21,927 nt of DNA from assembly GCA_020536535.1 (NCBI GenBank), contig JAHLWZ010001069.1:1-21927 (forward strand). Direction: 5' to 3'. The notes under the pieces were generated by a model that had not been told where the DNA came from, ran no database searches, and worked only from the letters and a program-made list of their open reading frames with translations. Source of the stretch: Pelomyxa schiedti (Eukaryota; Evosea; Pelobiontida; Pelomyxidae). This document shows, one piece after another, positions 9,323 to 17,466 of this stretch (positions are counted from its first letter, which is position 1; each line of letters begins with the position of its first letter). The translations under genes and the position numbers were made by a program.

Positions 9323-10500
9323 TTAAATAATAATCGCAAATTCTTGGAAAACACCGCACTCAACTTGTCCTTTTGAATAAGTTGTCCTGGAGAGGATACC
9401 AACTTGCATCCCCGGCTGGAGCAAGGATGCACGAATAAAGCTTCGAAGTCGAATTTCTTCGGCTTTTTTTTGTCCTTCGTCGAAGCTTCGAAGCACCACC
9501 AGTTAGTTCTTCGGCTTCGATTGTTTTTTTTTTTTCCCTTTCATCAAAAAGTTGGTCGCCTTAACGACAGTGAGTCGCGAACACTGTGCAGCATGTGGGA
9601 AGTAACAGCCAAGTGTTTCCAACACTAGGATTGTGTCGTAGTTCCGGCAGAAAAGGAAAGTTTTTCAAGGAATCATCAAATCTCTGAGTCCCCAGTCTAC
9701 GAACCGACTTCGACTTGGTTCTGGGCTCGAATCGAAGGTGTGATTCGAGCCCACCTTCGAGGTCGAAGCTGTTCTTCGATTGTTCCCCCCTTCGTGCATC
9801 CTTGGGCTGGAGCTCAAATACCAATTGAGTGTCAGAGACTCGGTCGATTACCTGCAACCAAAAAATGTTATGGTTGTGTCATTTGTGGACTCTTTAGTTT
9901 GAGGTTTGTGTTGTGTTTGTGTGTGGATGCTTATGAGCTATCAGAGCTGAACTCTGAGAGCCTAGATTTTCTTCTCTTTGTGGCATTCTTGGGTACAGTT
10001 GCGGTATGTCAAAAGCGACTTGAGAGTGATCAGTACTCCTCATCTAGACTCCCCTTGGTCAGGCGGTACAAAAACAAAGGTGAGGCTACCATTGAGGCCA
10101 GAGTATTTTCGGATTCTTAGCATTTGGCTGCTGTCAGTTTCTCTGCCAAAAAAGTGAGGGACTGGAGATAAAAAGAATGTAATCAGTACTGGGGATCAGT
10201 CACAGAGGTCTCTGTGGATTGTGTTGTGGTTTCTGTGTTCCTGAGTTCTGGTCTCCAGCTCAGTTTTGATCATGGCTGTGCAGGCTGGCTTAAAACTGGG
10301 AGGTACATTCTACTTCGTTGTAAGGTAAAAAGAAGTTGAGGACATTTACCTTACGAAGAAGTGCTTTGAAAGCTCTGCAGAATTGCCATCTTCACCTTTT
10401 CCAGCTGTGTGTAGTCCCGGGACTCCTCAGGCTCTGTTTCCGGCTCTGGACATAACCTCTTTAGGATAGGTAAGAGACTAAAACACAGTAGGGGGAACAA
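9323..10500 (-). pseudogene. multi-exon gene remnant split by a transposon
   Basis: Protein-like exons can be read on the minus strand. One ends at 10355 and reads LLPILKRLCPEPETEPEESR and DYTQLEKVKMAILQSFQSTS. A phase-2 intron (10354 to about 10298) leads to an exon with FKPACTAMIKTELETRTQEH. A phase-1 intron then leads to HFFGRETDSSQMLRIRKY. The last exon begins after TTGGTTGCAG near 9854 and reads VIDRVSDTQLVFELQP before it meets the transposon at 9804. On the other side of the transposon the same frame resumes as GMQVGILSRTTYSKGQVECG and ends at TAA 9323. The middle exon order is not fully resolved. Read through the insertion, the frame stops at 9561, so the product would be truncated. 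Family unknown. Confidence 0.5.
9422..9804. mobile_element. hAT-like miniature inverted-repeat transposable element
   Basis: The perfect 14-bp terminal inverted repeats are CAAGGATGCACGAA (9422-9435) and its complement (9791-9804). They are flanked directly by the 8-bp duplication GGCTGGAG (9414-9421 and 9805-9812). An 8-bp duplication and termini beginning CAAGG are hallmarks of the hAT superfamily. The interior (about 355 bp) has no transposase frame and is rich in TTCGAAG/TCGAAG words near both ends, like subterminal transposase-binding repeats. It includes a perfect hairpin, GGGCTCGAAT/ATTCGAGCCC (9723-9732 and 9743-9752). It is therefore non-autonomous. The insertion lies within a minus-strand exon. 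Confidence 0.88.
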
Positions 10501-10675
10501 ACTGGCCAAGGAACAACATCTAACTCATTGTCAGGCCCAGGATTGTGGCACACATCGAAGATTATCTTTGCTTTTTGCAGCCAGTCGATTTCCACACTGT
10601 TGGCAGCGTGGTACATGAGTAACACACAAAAAAAAGCCGCGTGATACCTGCGGCAGCTAAGACAAAGGTTAAAAG
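9876..10675 (+). repeat. inverted duplicated segment, copy 2 (interrupted)
   Basis: Positions 9876-9945 and 10525-10675 match 8490-8240 read on the other strand, with scattered differences. The 580 bp between them (9946-10524) has no counterpart in copy 1 and overlaps the gene remnant exons. A hairpin, CTTCGTTGTAAGGTAAA with TTTACCTTACGAAG (about 10313-10357), lies inside. Confidence 0.65.
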
Positions 10676-10995
10676 CCCAACAGTAGGATCACACAAAACT
10701 CTTTCAAGTTTCTCTTTTGTTTAAGGGAAAAAGCGTTGAAACACCATCACAAAGCATTCAGGACTGAACCATTCATTTGTTGTGCACACAAACGAAAAGG
10801 AAAAAAAATTAGGTTTTTGGCTGTTCTTGCACGCTGAGTCCTGCAAACGGTTGCAGGCCGATGGTCTTGTAGAAAACGCCTTTTTAGATCCTTGTCTCTG
10901 GACTGAGAAAACTAATAAACCCGACAAAAAGTGTGTACACTTGGGCAGTCCCAAATTTTATATCAAATTTTATTTCTGCTGCATCTTTTCAAAAG
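10676..10995. other. stretch with an uncertain coding signal
   Basis: A plus-strand frame from about 10815 reads AESCKRLQADGLVENAFLDP and WTEKTNKPDKKCVHLGSPKF. It follows an acceptor-like AAAAAATTAG and might be an exon of a gene upstream of the small gene at 10996. The minus strand is also open over the same stretch, so I do not call either. Confidence 0.25.
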
Positions 10996-11252
10996 ATGTA
11001 CAACCACCCTAGCCAAGTATTTCCCGATACTGCATGTATGTGTTATTCCACCTTGATAGTCGATTTCTAATCACTATTAAAGTTGACAAGACAAACCCTT
11101 GGGTGAAAATGGTCAAACCAGGGTTTTGTGCGAACAAAAAGGCATTTAAGGCAGCTGAAGAGCTCATGCCCTCCACGGTTTGCAAGTACCAGTCGCACTA
11201 TCACAATGTGTATGTTGTTGTGTTTGTCCTTCAATGGGAACGAGAGTGTTAA
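10996..11252 (+). CDS. small two-exon protein, about 69 aa
   Basis: Exon 1 (10996-11035) starts MYNHPSQVFPDTA. Donor GTATGT at 11036 and acceptor ATTAAAG at 11082 remove 47 nt in phase 1. Exon 2 continues FDKTNPWVKMVKPGFCANKK and AFKAAEELMPSTVCKYQSHY, then a hydrophobic tail to TAA at 11250-11252. The splice restores one frame across both parts, which is good evidence. The stop lies in the left arm of a long hairpin (11228-11322). An alternative donor at GTGTAT (about 11209) would drop the hydrophobic tail. Family not recognised. Confidence 0.55.
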
Positions 11253-11322
11253 TAATGCTTAATTATCCTTGTGGAAGCTGATGATTCCTTGAGCATTATT
11301 AACACTCGTTCCCATTGGAAGG
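11228..11322. repeat. long near-perfect hairpin
   Basis: The arms are 11228-11262 (CCTTCAATGGGAACGAGAGT onward) and 11289-11322, whose complement begins CCTTCCAATGGGAACGAG. They pair over about 33 bp with a few mismatches around a loop of about 26 nt. The left arm overlaps the end of the small gene. It could be an RNA hairpin, a miniature palindromic element or a fold-forming 3' end. Confidence 0.85.
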
Positions 11323-11425
11323 TCATGTGTGATTATTCAAGATGAACTCTTGGCAATCTGGAGATAGCCGAAAATCCGTCTTGTAAAAATCGGACACTAC
11401 AAAAACGGCGGCACAGCCACAACAG

Positions 11426-12649
11426 CAGACGCCACGCATACGGGAGGTGACTCACCTCAAAACAGCCAGTTGGCAGGTGGCGGCCCTGCTGATGTCGTCA
11501 CACCGGCGGTGCGGGGCCAACAGCCCCGCGCGGACCGTGTCCGCCAACGCGCCACTCATGTCATACTTCTGGCACGAAGTCGTCCTGGCGCCCGTGTCCG
11601 CCGTGGTCCTGTACCTTGAGTCTGTGGAGATCGACGAGGACATCTGCCCGACCACCGTGCACATCGGGGTGTCGAGGTCTCTCCTTGGCGTCACTTACCT
11701 CAACGGGATCGACTTTCTGCGTCCGGCCAAGTGCGTGGATCCCGAGAGGGTCCTGGTCCGAAGTGAGAATGGGTACTCCCTGAGGCCGCTGGACCTCCGC
11801 TGCAGTGGCAATGAATACAGAGACCTCAGCAACGAGGAGGAGCCTGTTGTTTGCACCTTTGCTGGTACTGAGCGCAGCTGTTTTTTCGTGGCCGCAAATG
11901 CCATGTGGCTCCTCAACGCTACAACCCAAGCAACAGATGGAAGTGGCAACCAAACCGTGATGATCTGGGAAATACCGCAAAGCCCGCAGGAGAAGCCAGT
12001 TGAGCCTCTGGAGCTGTGCATTCCCGGGAGTGACGTGCTGCGCCGTCGGGCTGGTGTGTTCCTGAGCAAGACAATGCCTGATGAGGCTGTTGTGGTGGCA
12101 CGTGATCGCAACCACATTGTTCTGACTCTGTTTGATGTTCGGAAGACTATGCAGTCAAAGAGACTTGCAGTTCTGGTGTCAACTGGAATGCTTCCCTTCG
12201 AGGACCATGGAATGTCACTTCAGGTTGTTCTTGTCATGAGAAGGAAGAAGACCCTTGATGCGGTTTTTATTGCACAGACATACGAGGGTGATGTGTTTGA
12301 ACTTGACCCTGGAACAGGGAGAATCCGGCAGATAACACCCCATCTCACAGAGAAGGAGGAACTCCAGTACTCAGAGCCCCACAACCTCACGCAACTCTCT
12401 TCCTCAGTGTTCTGCATTTGGCACGAAAAAGCCAAGTCATACGAGCTGTGGGACTGCAACAACATGGACAAACCACTGAGGGCCATCAATCCTGACGATA
12501 ACTTTGATCAAGTTGTGGCTGGTGGTGGCTTCTTGTTTGTTGTTGTTAAACACTCTGTGATGGTGATTGAGCCCTTTGCTAGATGTCTTGTTGCTGCCTT
12601 TTCACTGGCAATGCCCGCGTTTATACATCCCCAGGATTCCCTCTTGTAA
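11426..12649 (+). CDS. HRRCG-family protein, copy 3 (about 400 aa, beta-propeller-like)
   Basis: The frame is open from 11387 and lacks a good ATG before the conserved block. The first codons are therefore probably in an upstream exon; candidate acceptors include AACAG ending at 11425 and AAAACAG ending at 11465. The block ALLMSSHRRCGANSPA lies at about 11486-11533, followed by APLMSYFWHEVVLAP, and the downstream motif ELWDCNNMDKPLRAI at about 12445. These match copy 1, including the spacing to the WDC-N-KP motif. Acidic and beta-rich segments fill the middle. Its own stop is TAA at 12647, but a donor (GTAACT) begins at 12646 in phase 2, the same place and phase as in copy 1. Splicing to 12720 would run into cold-shock-like exons. 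Function unknown. Confidence 0.75.
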   Translation, partial: QTPRIREVTHLKTASWQVAALLMSSHRRCGANSPARTVSANAPLMSYFWHEVVLAPVSAVVLYLESVEIDEDICPTTVHIGVSRSLLGVTYLNGIDFLRPAKCVDPERVLVRSENGYSLRPLDLRCSGNEYRDLSNEEEPVVCTFAGTERSCFFVAANAMWLLNATTQATDGSGNQTVMIWEIPQSPQEKPVEPLELCIPGSDVLRRRAGVFLSKTMPDEAVVVARDRNHIVLTLFDVRKTMQSKRLAVLVSTGMLPFEDHGMSLQVVLVMRRKKTLDAVFIAQTYEGDVFELDPGTGRIRQITPHLTEKEELQYSEPHNLTQLSSSVFCIWHEKAKSYELWDCNNMDKPLRAINPDDNFDQVVAGGGFLFVVVKHSVMVIEPFARCLVAAFSLAMPAFIHPQDSLL

Positions 12650-12719
12650 CTTCAACAAATCACATGCTTTTTTGGCTTTAAGTGGTTACAACTTGATTTT
12701 TACTTTCACCCTTTTCTAG

Positions 12720-13750
12720 AGGGGATGCTGTACGCGTGGATGTTGATTTCCATCCTCGACGACGAAGTCCTCGTACATTCATGAATTCAAATCATTATTG
12801 AAGGCAAAGAGAGGGACGAGTCATCATGTGGAAGCTTGTCCAATTTTTGGTGAGAATGGCAAACAAACCAATGTTGGGTTTGCTTCTTACCAAAAAGATG
12901 AACAGATTGCGTTGGTTGGAGTCTCCAGGCTCTTTGCAGGTGCCGTTGTGTGCCCCGGTGACCACTTGGTCTGCAACGTGACAGCACTTGAGGTGTTGAG
13001 CAACTGCTCTTCAATAACAGGTAGCTTGGGCATCTACTGTCCGACGTGCACTGAAGAGGTGATTAATTCACTCCATGTCACATTCTTTGCCGCTTGTTGG
13101 CTTGTTGCTTGGTGTTGTTGCTTTTCAGAAAGGGTAGAGCATCTGTCCCTAATGTGGACGGGGGCAAAACCTGGACCAAAACAAGGAGTGGAAGTGTGTT
13201 TATCATGGACTGCATACCATTTTTGTGTGGAAGGTCCATAGAAGCAGAGAAGGTCCTTCACAGTCGGTGAATCGATTAGGCCTAATCACCGTCAGCTAAT
13301 CACAACTCCCATCATCCGTGGCACAGTGGGAATATGTCCAGTAGTGCTGGTGGATGTTTGGGATGGTGGATGTTGTTCGCATGATTGGATTGTTTTGATA
13401 GATCGATTAGTCCGACTAGGATCTCTGGGTAGTAGCATGCGCACCCCTGTGAGCACCACCATGAGCACTTTTTGAGTCGGTCCGATTTGCTAGCAGGTGC
13501 TCTATGGTGCTGGCATCCGAAACAAAGATCAGTTCTGGCATTTTCACGTCTATGATTGATCCAGTGATGTCTCTTTGAAGTCGTTCCCCTAACAGAACCG
13601 CAGACGCGGGGACAACTGTTGAAAGTTCTCATTCGCCTTGAAGAAAACAGTCCAAACTGGTGCCGGGAGCACTCTGAAAATCAAAGGAGAGCAAGTTGAT
13701 GCACATTGTCTGATGATCGATCATCTAAGACCAGTGTCTATGTTGGTGCC
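12720..13750 (+). CDS. cold-shock-domain-like exons, probably spliced to copy 3
   Basis: Acceptor TTTTCTAG at 12719 opens an exon reading GDAVRVDVDFHPRRRSP, in the pattern of the GD-x-V-x-F-x-V...R-x-x-x-P-R strand of CSDE1/UNR-type cold-shock repeats. A 41-nt phase-1 intron (12773-12813) leads to an exon (from 12814) with QTNVGFASYQKDEQIALVGV and CPGDHLVCNVTALEVL, again cold-shock-like. Later plus-strand pieces include TKTRSGSVFIMDCIPF, RGTVGICPVVLVDVWDGGCC, FASRCSMVLASETKISSGIF and STLKIKGEQVDAHCLM, but joins between them are not resolved. Phase fits a splice from 12645. These domains bind single-stran­ded nucleic acid; that role here is inference. The 3' end abuts repeat DNA near 13795 and may be truncated. 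Confidence 0.45.
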
Positions 13751-13794
13751 TCACAGTACCATCTCAAAGATGAAAGTGCCATCCATTTTTCATT

Positions 13795-13850
13795 GTGGGT
13801 GTTGTCATGCATTGCCCAAGGGGCCCTGCTAAGGGGCCAGAACCCTGCTG
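13795..13850 (+). repeat. dispersed segment shared with the start of copy 2
   Basis: This segment (GCATTGCCCAAG, GGGCCAGAACCCTGCTGTTG and neighbours) is about 84% like the minus strand at about 6475-6532, where it encodes the first residues of the HRRCG-family copy 2. Here it stands directly before a copy of the 13.85-kb repeat. Confidence 0.7.
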
Positions 13851-13852
13851 TT

Positions 13853-13952
13853 GTGTGATTCTGCGAACACACAGGCAAACTGTGCGCAAGGCAGACTCGA
13901 AAGACTCGAGACTGGAGACTCAGAGGCTGAGTCATCACTTACCAAGTTCGGC
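13853..13952 (+). repeat. solo partial copy of the foldback repeat
   Basis: It begins with TGTGATTCTGCGAACACACA and matches the outer 100 bp of the left arm at 14820 and the right arm ending at 15759. Similarity stops after ACCAAGTTCGG. The sharp start at TGTGATTCTGCG in all three copies marks a true element end. Confidence 0.85.
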
Positions 13953-13985
13953 CCTCATGCAAATTCCAATCAATTACTGCACAAG

Positions 13986-14291
13986 TCAATCATAACCTGC
14001 ATCTGGCATCAGAACTATCATTGGTGCATTGATAGCACATACCCCAATACTCATACACTTTTCCCAAACCGATTTTTTCAATTCTGCACTGTTCTGATTC
14101 ATGCAAAGTAATTGCACTGTAATGGCATCAGCATTCACAATCGAAAGTACATAATTACCTGGCAACTGGCAGAAGACTTGTCCAACTTTCTGAGCACTCT
14201 TGCATCATCCTGTTCCAAGGAATCAAGCAGTCACACAAACTGGAGGGACATCAGTACGAATTTACCTCTGCTCACTGGAAGGCATACCAGC
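13986..14291 (-). CDS. partial multi-exon protein, function unknown
   Basis: Three exons join in phase: 14291-14266 (AGMPSSEQ), 14209-14159 (MMQECSESWTSLLPVA) and 14088-13986 (AELKKSVWEKCMSIGVCAIN, then APMIVLMPDAGYD and TGA). Introns are 14210-14265 (GTAAAT...GAACAG) and 14089-14158 (GTAATT...GAACAG), both phase 2. An upstream intron ending CTAG at 14292 is likely, but I could not identify a phase-consistent first exon. No family recognised. It is boxed in by repeats and may be a remnant. Confidence 0.45.
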
Positions 14292-14299
14292 CTAGTTCA

Positions 14300-14504
14300 A
14301 GTACGAATCAGCATTCAGCATTCAATTTGGCTCAAGGCAATACCTATGACATTTCAGTTAGACCTTACTAGTAGTATGTAATAGTATGTACATTCGTTTT
14401 TATTACTTGAATGGTGTTATGGAACTGGTAAACGGCTGAAAACCCCATCTAGGCAGCCTGTGATGCTCATAAGCCAGTACTGTACATCATTAAGGTAAAT
14501 CACG

Positions 14505-14549
<45 letters not shown>

Positions 14550-14819
14550 TACCTGCATTGAGGCACATTAGCAACACATGAAGAAAACACTTGGAACACA
14601 CACGCACAACACCGGCAAAGCTCCAACTCGTCGCCGAACTGACATCCACCACAACAATGCTCCATTCATCACCCTGAACATCATCTCCAACAACCGGACC
14701 ATAACCATTTACTACCGACGACTTCCAAAAACGAACCGCTACTACACCAGCACCATCATTACATTTTCGAAATTCTGCAGAAAGAACAACGATCACCAGC
14801 TTCAGAGGAAGGGGGAGCA
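14300..14819. other. non-coding stretch with homopolymer
   Basis: This holds the 43-A tract and CAC/ACC-rich DNA (about 14590-14760) that is open on both strands by composition. I see no gene I can support. Confidence 0.4.
14505..14547 (+). repeat. 43-base poly(A) tract
   Basis: It is an uninterrupted A run. It could be the tail of a retro-inserted sequence, but I found no target-site duplication or recognisable body upstream. Confidence 0.95.
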
Positions 14820-15759
14820 TGTGTGATTCTGCGAACACACAGGCAAACTGTGCGCAAGGCGCACTCGCAAGACTCGAGACTGGACACTCAGAGGCTGAGT
14901 CATCACTGACCAAGTTCGGAAATCAAGTTCACAGAAAGATCATGATCGAGATACCCAAGACCTTTCCTTTGACTTTGGAATCCTTTATAAACACACACCA
15001 AGTCACCTCATTTCTATACAAAAAACCTCAACACAAACACACCCAAATGTATCCATCCATTCCAAGATGAATAAAATACTTTGTGCCTCTTTATTCTCTT
15101 TTGGTGCAGTTTTCCCACTGAAGGAAACAACCAAGTAAAATTGTTTCAAAGGTGCCCTCCAACCACATAGTTTTTTTTTCCTTTTTTGCCTCTAGTTGTT
15201 TCTGAGGTGACGCAAAAAGAACTGATCAGATTGGGTGGATACGGGGGCAAGCATCCATGTTAATGAAGTCCAGTAGTGTGTTCAGAAATGCCTTTTGATC
15301 ATTAGTTTCCTTGGTAAGGATCACAGCAAAAGGAGCCCGATCATCAGAAGTACTGCTCAGGCCTGTGGCTTTTATGGTTGTCACAATATCTATTTATGTG
15401 ACCTTAACAGATTAAGGATTTATAGTGTTTCCTTCAGTGGGTGGGAAGGAAACTGCACCAAAGGAGAACAAAGAGGCACAAAGTATTTTATTCATCTTGG
15501 AATGGATGGATACATTTGGGTGTAGGTTATTTGTGTGGGATTTTGTATTTGTGTTTTTGTATATTTGTATATAGAAATGAGGTGACTTGGTGTGCGTTTA
15601 TAAAGGATTCCAAAGTCAAGGGAAAGGTCTTGGGTATCTCGATGATCTTTCTGTGAACTTGATTTCCGAACTAAGTGATGACTCAGCCTCCGAGTCTCCA
15701 GTCTCGAGTCTTGCGAGTGCGCCTTGCGCACAGTTTGCCTGTGTGTTCGCAGAATCACA
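14820..15759. mobile_element. foldback element with long inverted arms
   Basis: The left arm (about 14820-15126) and right arm (about 15426-15759) are complementary at high identity over about 310-330 bp. Both outer ends read TGTGATTCTGCGAACACACA inward and both inner ends GTTTCCTTCAGTGGG or its complement. The right arm carries small insertions in its AC-rich middle. About 300 bp lie between the arms. The outer end also folds on itself (TGTGT...ACACA). Known types that look like this are foldback/MULE-like elements, or two copies of one element in opposite orientation. No clear target duplication was seen outside the ends. Confidence 0.8.
15226..15393 (-). CDS. 55-codon frame inside the foldback spacer
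   Basis: The minus-strand frame between the inverted arms reads IVTTIKATGLSSTSDDRAPF, AVILTKETNDQKAFLNTLLD and FINMDACPRIHPI to TGA at 15226-15228. Composition is protein-like and there is no ATG at its start, so it is an exon or a fragment. It may be cargo captured by the element, or the tail of a host gene around which two repeats inserted. Not recognised. Confidence 0.4.
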   Translation of the reverse strand: MDIVTTIKATGLSSTSDDRAPFAVILTKETNDQKAFLNTLLDFINMDACPRIHPI

Positions 15760-16138
15760 CAATAGTATTGTACTATTAACCTGCAGTGGTCATGTGTGGC
15801 ACAGGGTCATTCTTTGGCCCTATTATCACTTTTCTTCTACAGTCCTTAGACATGCCTTGTCTCTTCTATGTGAAGTCAAGAACTTTGAGAAAAATCGATT
15901 TTAACCTATGAATTTCAGTCTATTCCAAGGTTTAAACTGAACATCAACCAGATAGTTAACCAATATTTCGTAAGGAAATATTTATCCATTTCAGTTGTAT
16001 TTATTGTGTTATTGGCTTGTATTTGCATTTATTAAGCATTCAATTCTAGTGGGATTATTGAATTTCACTCTATGATGTAGAGATTTCTGAAATAGGTGTG
16101 CCTTCATGGAAGCTCCCTGATGTCTCGTGATGTCATAG
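15760..16138. other. gene-free AT-rich flank
   Basis: This is the 3' flank of the minus-strand MORN gene. It holds an AATAAA (16028-16033, minus) about 105 nt past the stop. I see no coding frame. Confidence 0.5.
16028..16033 (-). promoter_or_regulatory. polyadenylation signal AATAAA
   Basis: First AATAAA noticed downstream of the MORN gene stop at 16139, on the same strand. Confidence 0.45.
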
Positions 16139-17466
16139 CTATGATTTGTGGAACTGGTACTGGAAGAGTGTGGTCAATGAGTGTGCCTTCCCCATCCTTA
16201 CAGAAATTTCCTCCTCGTCTTGTTTGGTTTGAAGTTGGTCTTGCAGTTGTTGGAGCTTTTTGTTCACCTCGTTGAGTTGCTCAGCATGTTGTTGGTTGTT
16301 CGTTTCTGTGACTTTCTGTTGAAAAACAACATGAAAATTGATGGCAATGTAAGACTGACACAAACCTGCCACTCCTTTACAGTTGCTTGCATTTCTTCTT
16401 CCATCTTAGACTTGAGATCACTTTTTTGCTTGGTGTGTTCATTTCTCAGCTTCTGATATTTGTTTGTGTGTGTTGAACACAAAGGGATCAGCCACATTCA
16501 ACCCACACCAATACAAGAAATAAAGACAGTAAAAGACTCCATACTTCAATCCATTGATGGTGTTCAAACTGTGGCAGTGACGATCCCATTTGATGTTGCA
16601 CTTCCGAATTCCCACTTTGGAAAAGGTTGTTGTTGAGAGTGCCCTTCAGGACAGATGCTTGTGACAGTGTTACAACACCCTCACCACGGCACCCATCTTG
16701 TGTGAATGTGCCTTCAAACAGGTCACCATTTGGCCACTTCCTCGTTCCCTTGATTGGGACTCCATTCACCCACAGCCCAGTGAATGATGATCCATCCCTG
16801 CTCCACGCCTTGGTTCCCTCACCATGCTCCTTCCCACAAACCCACAAGCCATCGTACCTGTCACCGTTTGCCCACAGCCTCACACCCCGACCATGGAACT
16901 CGTCGTCCTTCCACTCACCAACATAACTCCCTCCACCTCCTTGACTGTTTCTGGTGCCTCCATCACCACCACCACCAAACAGGATTCTCCCTGTTCCACA
17001 TTTCTTTCCATGATCAAATTGACCATGGTAGATGTCACCCAATCCATCAGGTGACCACCACGTTCCCACGCCGTGCCAATTGTCCCTGTCCCACTCACCC
17101 TCATACACCGTCACCATCGCTGCTGCCTGGCTCCCGTGGTTGTTGTCTTCCACCTCCTTGCACACCCCACCCCTTCATCTCATTCAATTTTTTCGTTGCA
17201 TTCCACACCCACTCGCCATCCTTCACATACACACTGTTAGGGTGGTGCCACGTTCCCCTTTTCAAGTGGTTTTCGCTCCACAGCCCCTCAAACCAACAAC
17301 CATCAGCCTGGTGGTGCACACCCCACCCATCCCACTTGCCAACGTGCCACTCCCCTTCGTACTTCGCTCCATTGGCCCACTTCTGCGCACCTCTTCCATG
17401 TTGCACACCACCTCTCCACTCACCATCGTACATTCCACCCTTTGCACCGTGGCACGTGCCTGACAT
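16139..17466 (-). CDS. MORN-repeat protein with C-terminal coiled coil
   Basis: Exons: 17466-17164, 17126-16545, 16452-16366, 16315-16139, about 380 aa. At least nine MORN units are visible, among them YDGEWRGG, YEGEWHVGKWDGWG, YEGEWDRDNWHGVGTW, YVGEWKDDEFHGRG, YDGLWVCGKEHGEG and FEGTFTQDGCRGEG. Gln/Glu/Lys-rich coiled-coil exons follow (KLRNEHTKQKSDLKSKMEEE; EQLNEVNKKLQQLQDQLQTK). MORN repeats bind membranes, lipids or partner proteins, and the coiled coil suggests dimerisation. The introns 16453-16544 and 16316-16365 are clear. Between exons 1 and 2 there is either a 37-nt intron (17127-17163) or one extra G in GGGGTGGGG, because the sequence in between (KEVEDNNHGSQ) also looks coding. Within exon 4, a 42-nt stretch with splice-like ends and no stop could be retained or removed without changing frame. 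Confidence 0.82.

Noticed and set aside
9723-9752. Hairpin resembling a tRNA arm
   Set aside because: No acceptor, D or anticodon arms around it; it lies inside the transposon and is explained by that.
11561-12117. Minus-strand frames of 140-184 aa
   Set aside because: Antisense of HRRCG copy 3, which has the conserved motifs and family support on the plus strand.
14505-14547. Poly(A) as proof of a retrotransposed gene copy
   Set aside because: No flanking target duplication and no recognisable element body upstream; it may be simple slippage.
14500-14913. 137-aa minus-strand frame ending in a poly-Phe run
   Set aside because: It is made of the A-tract plus the end of the foldback arm; composition only.
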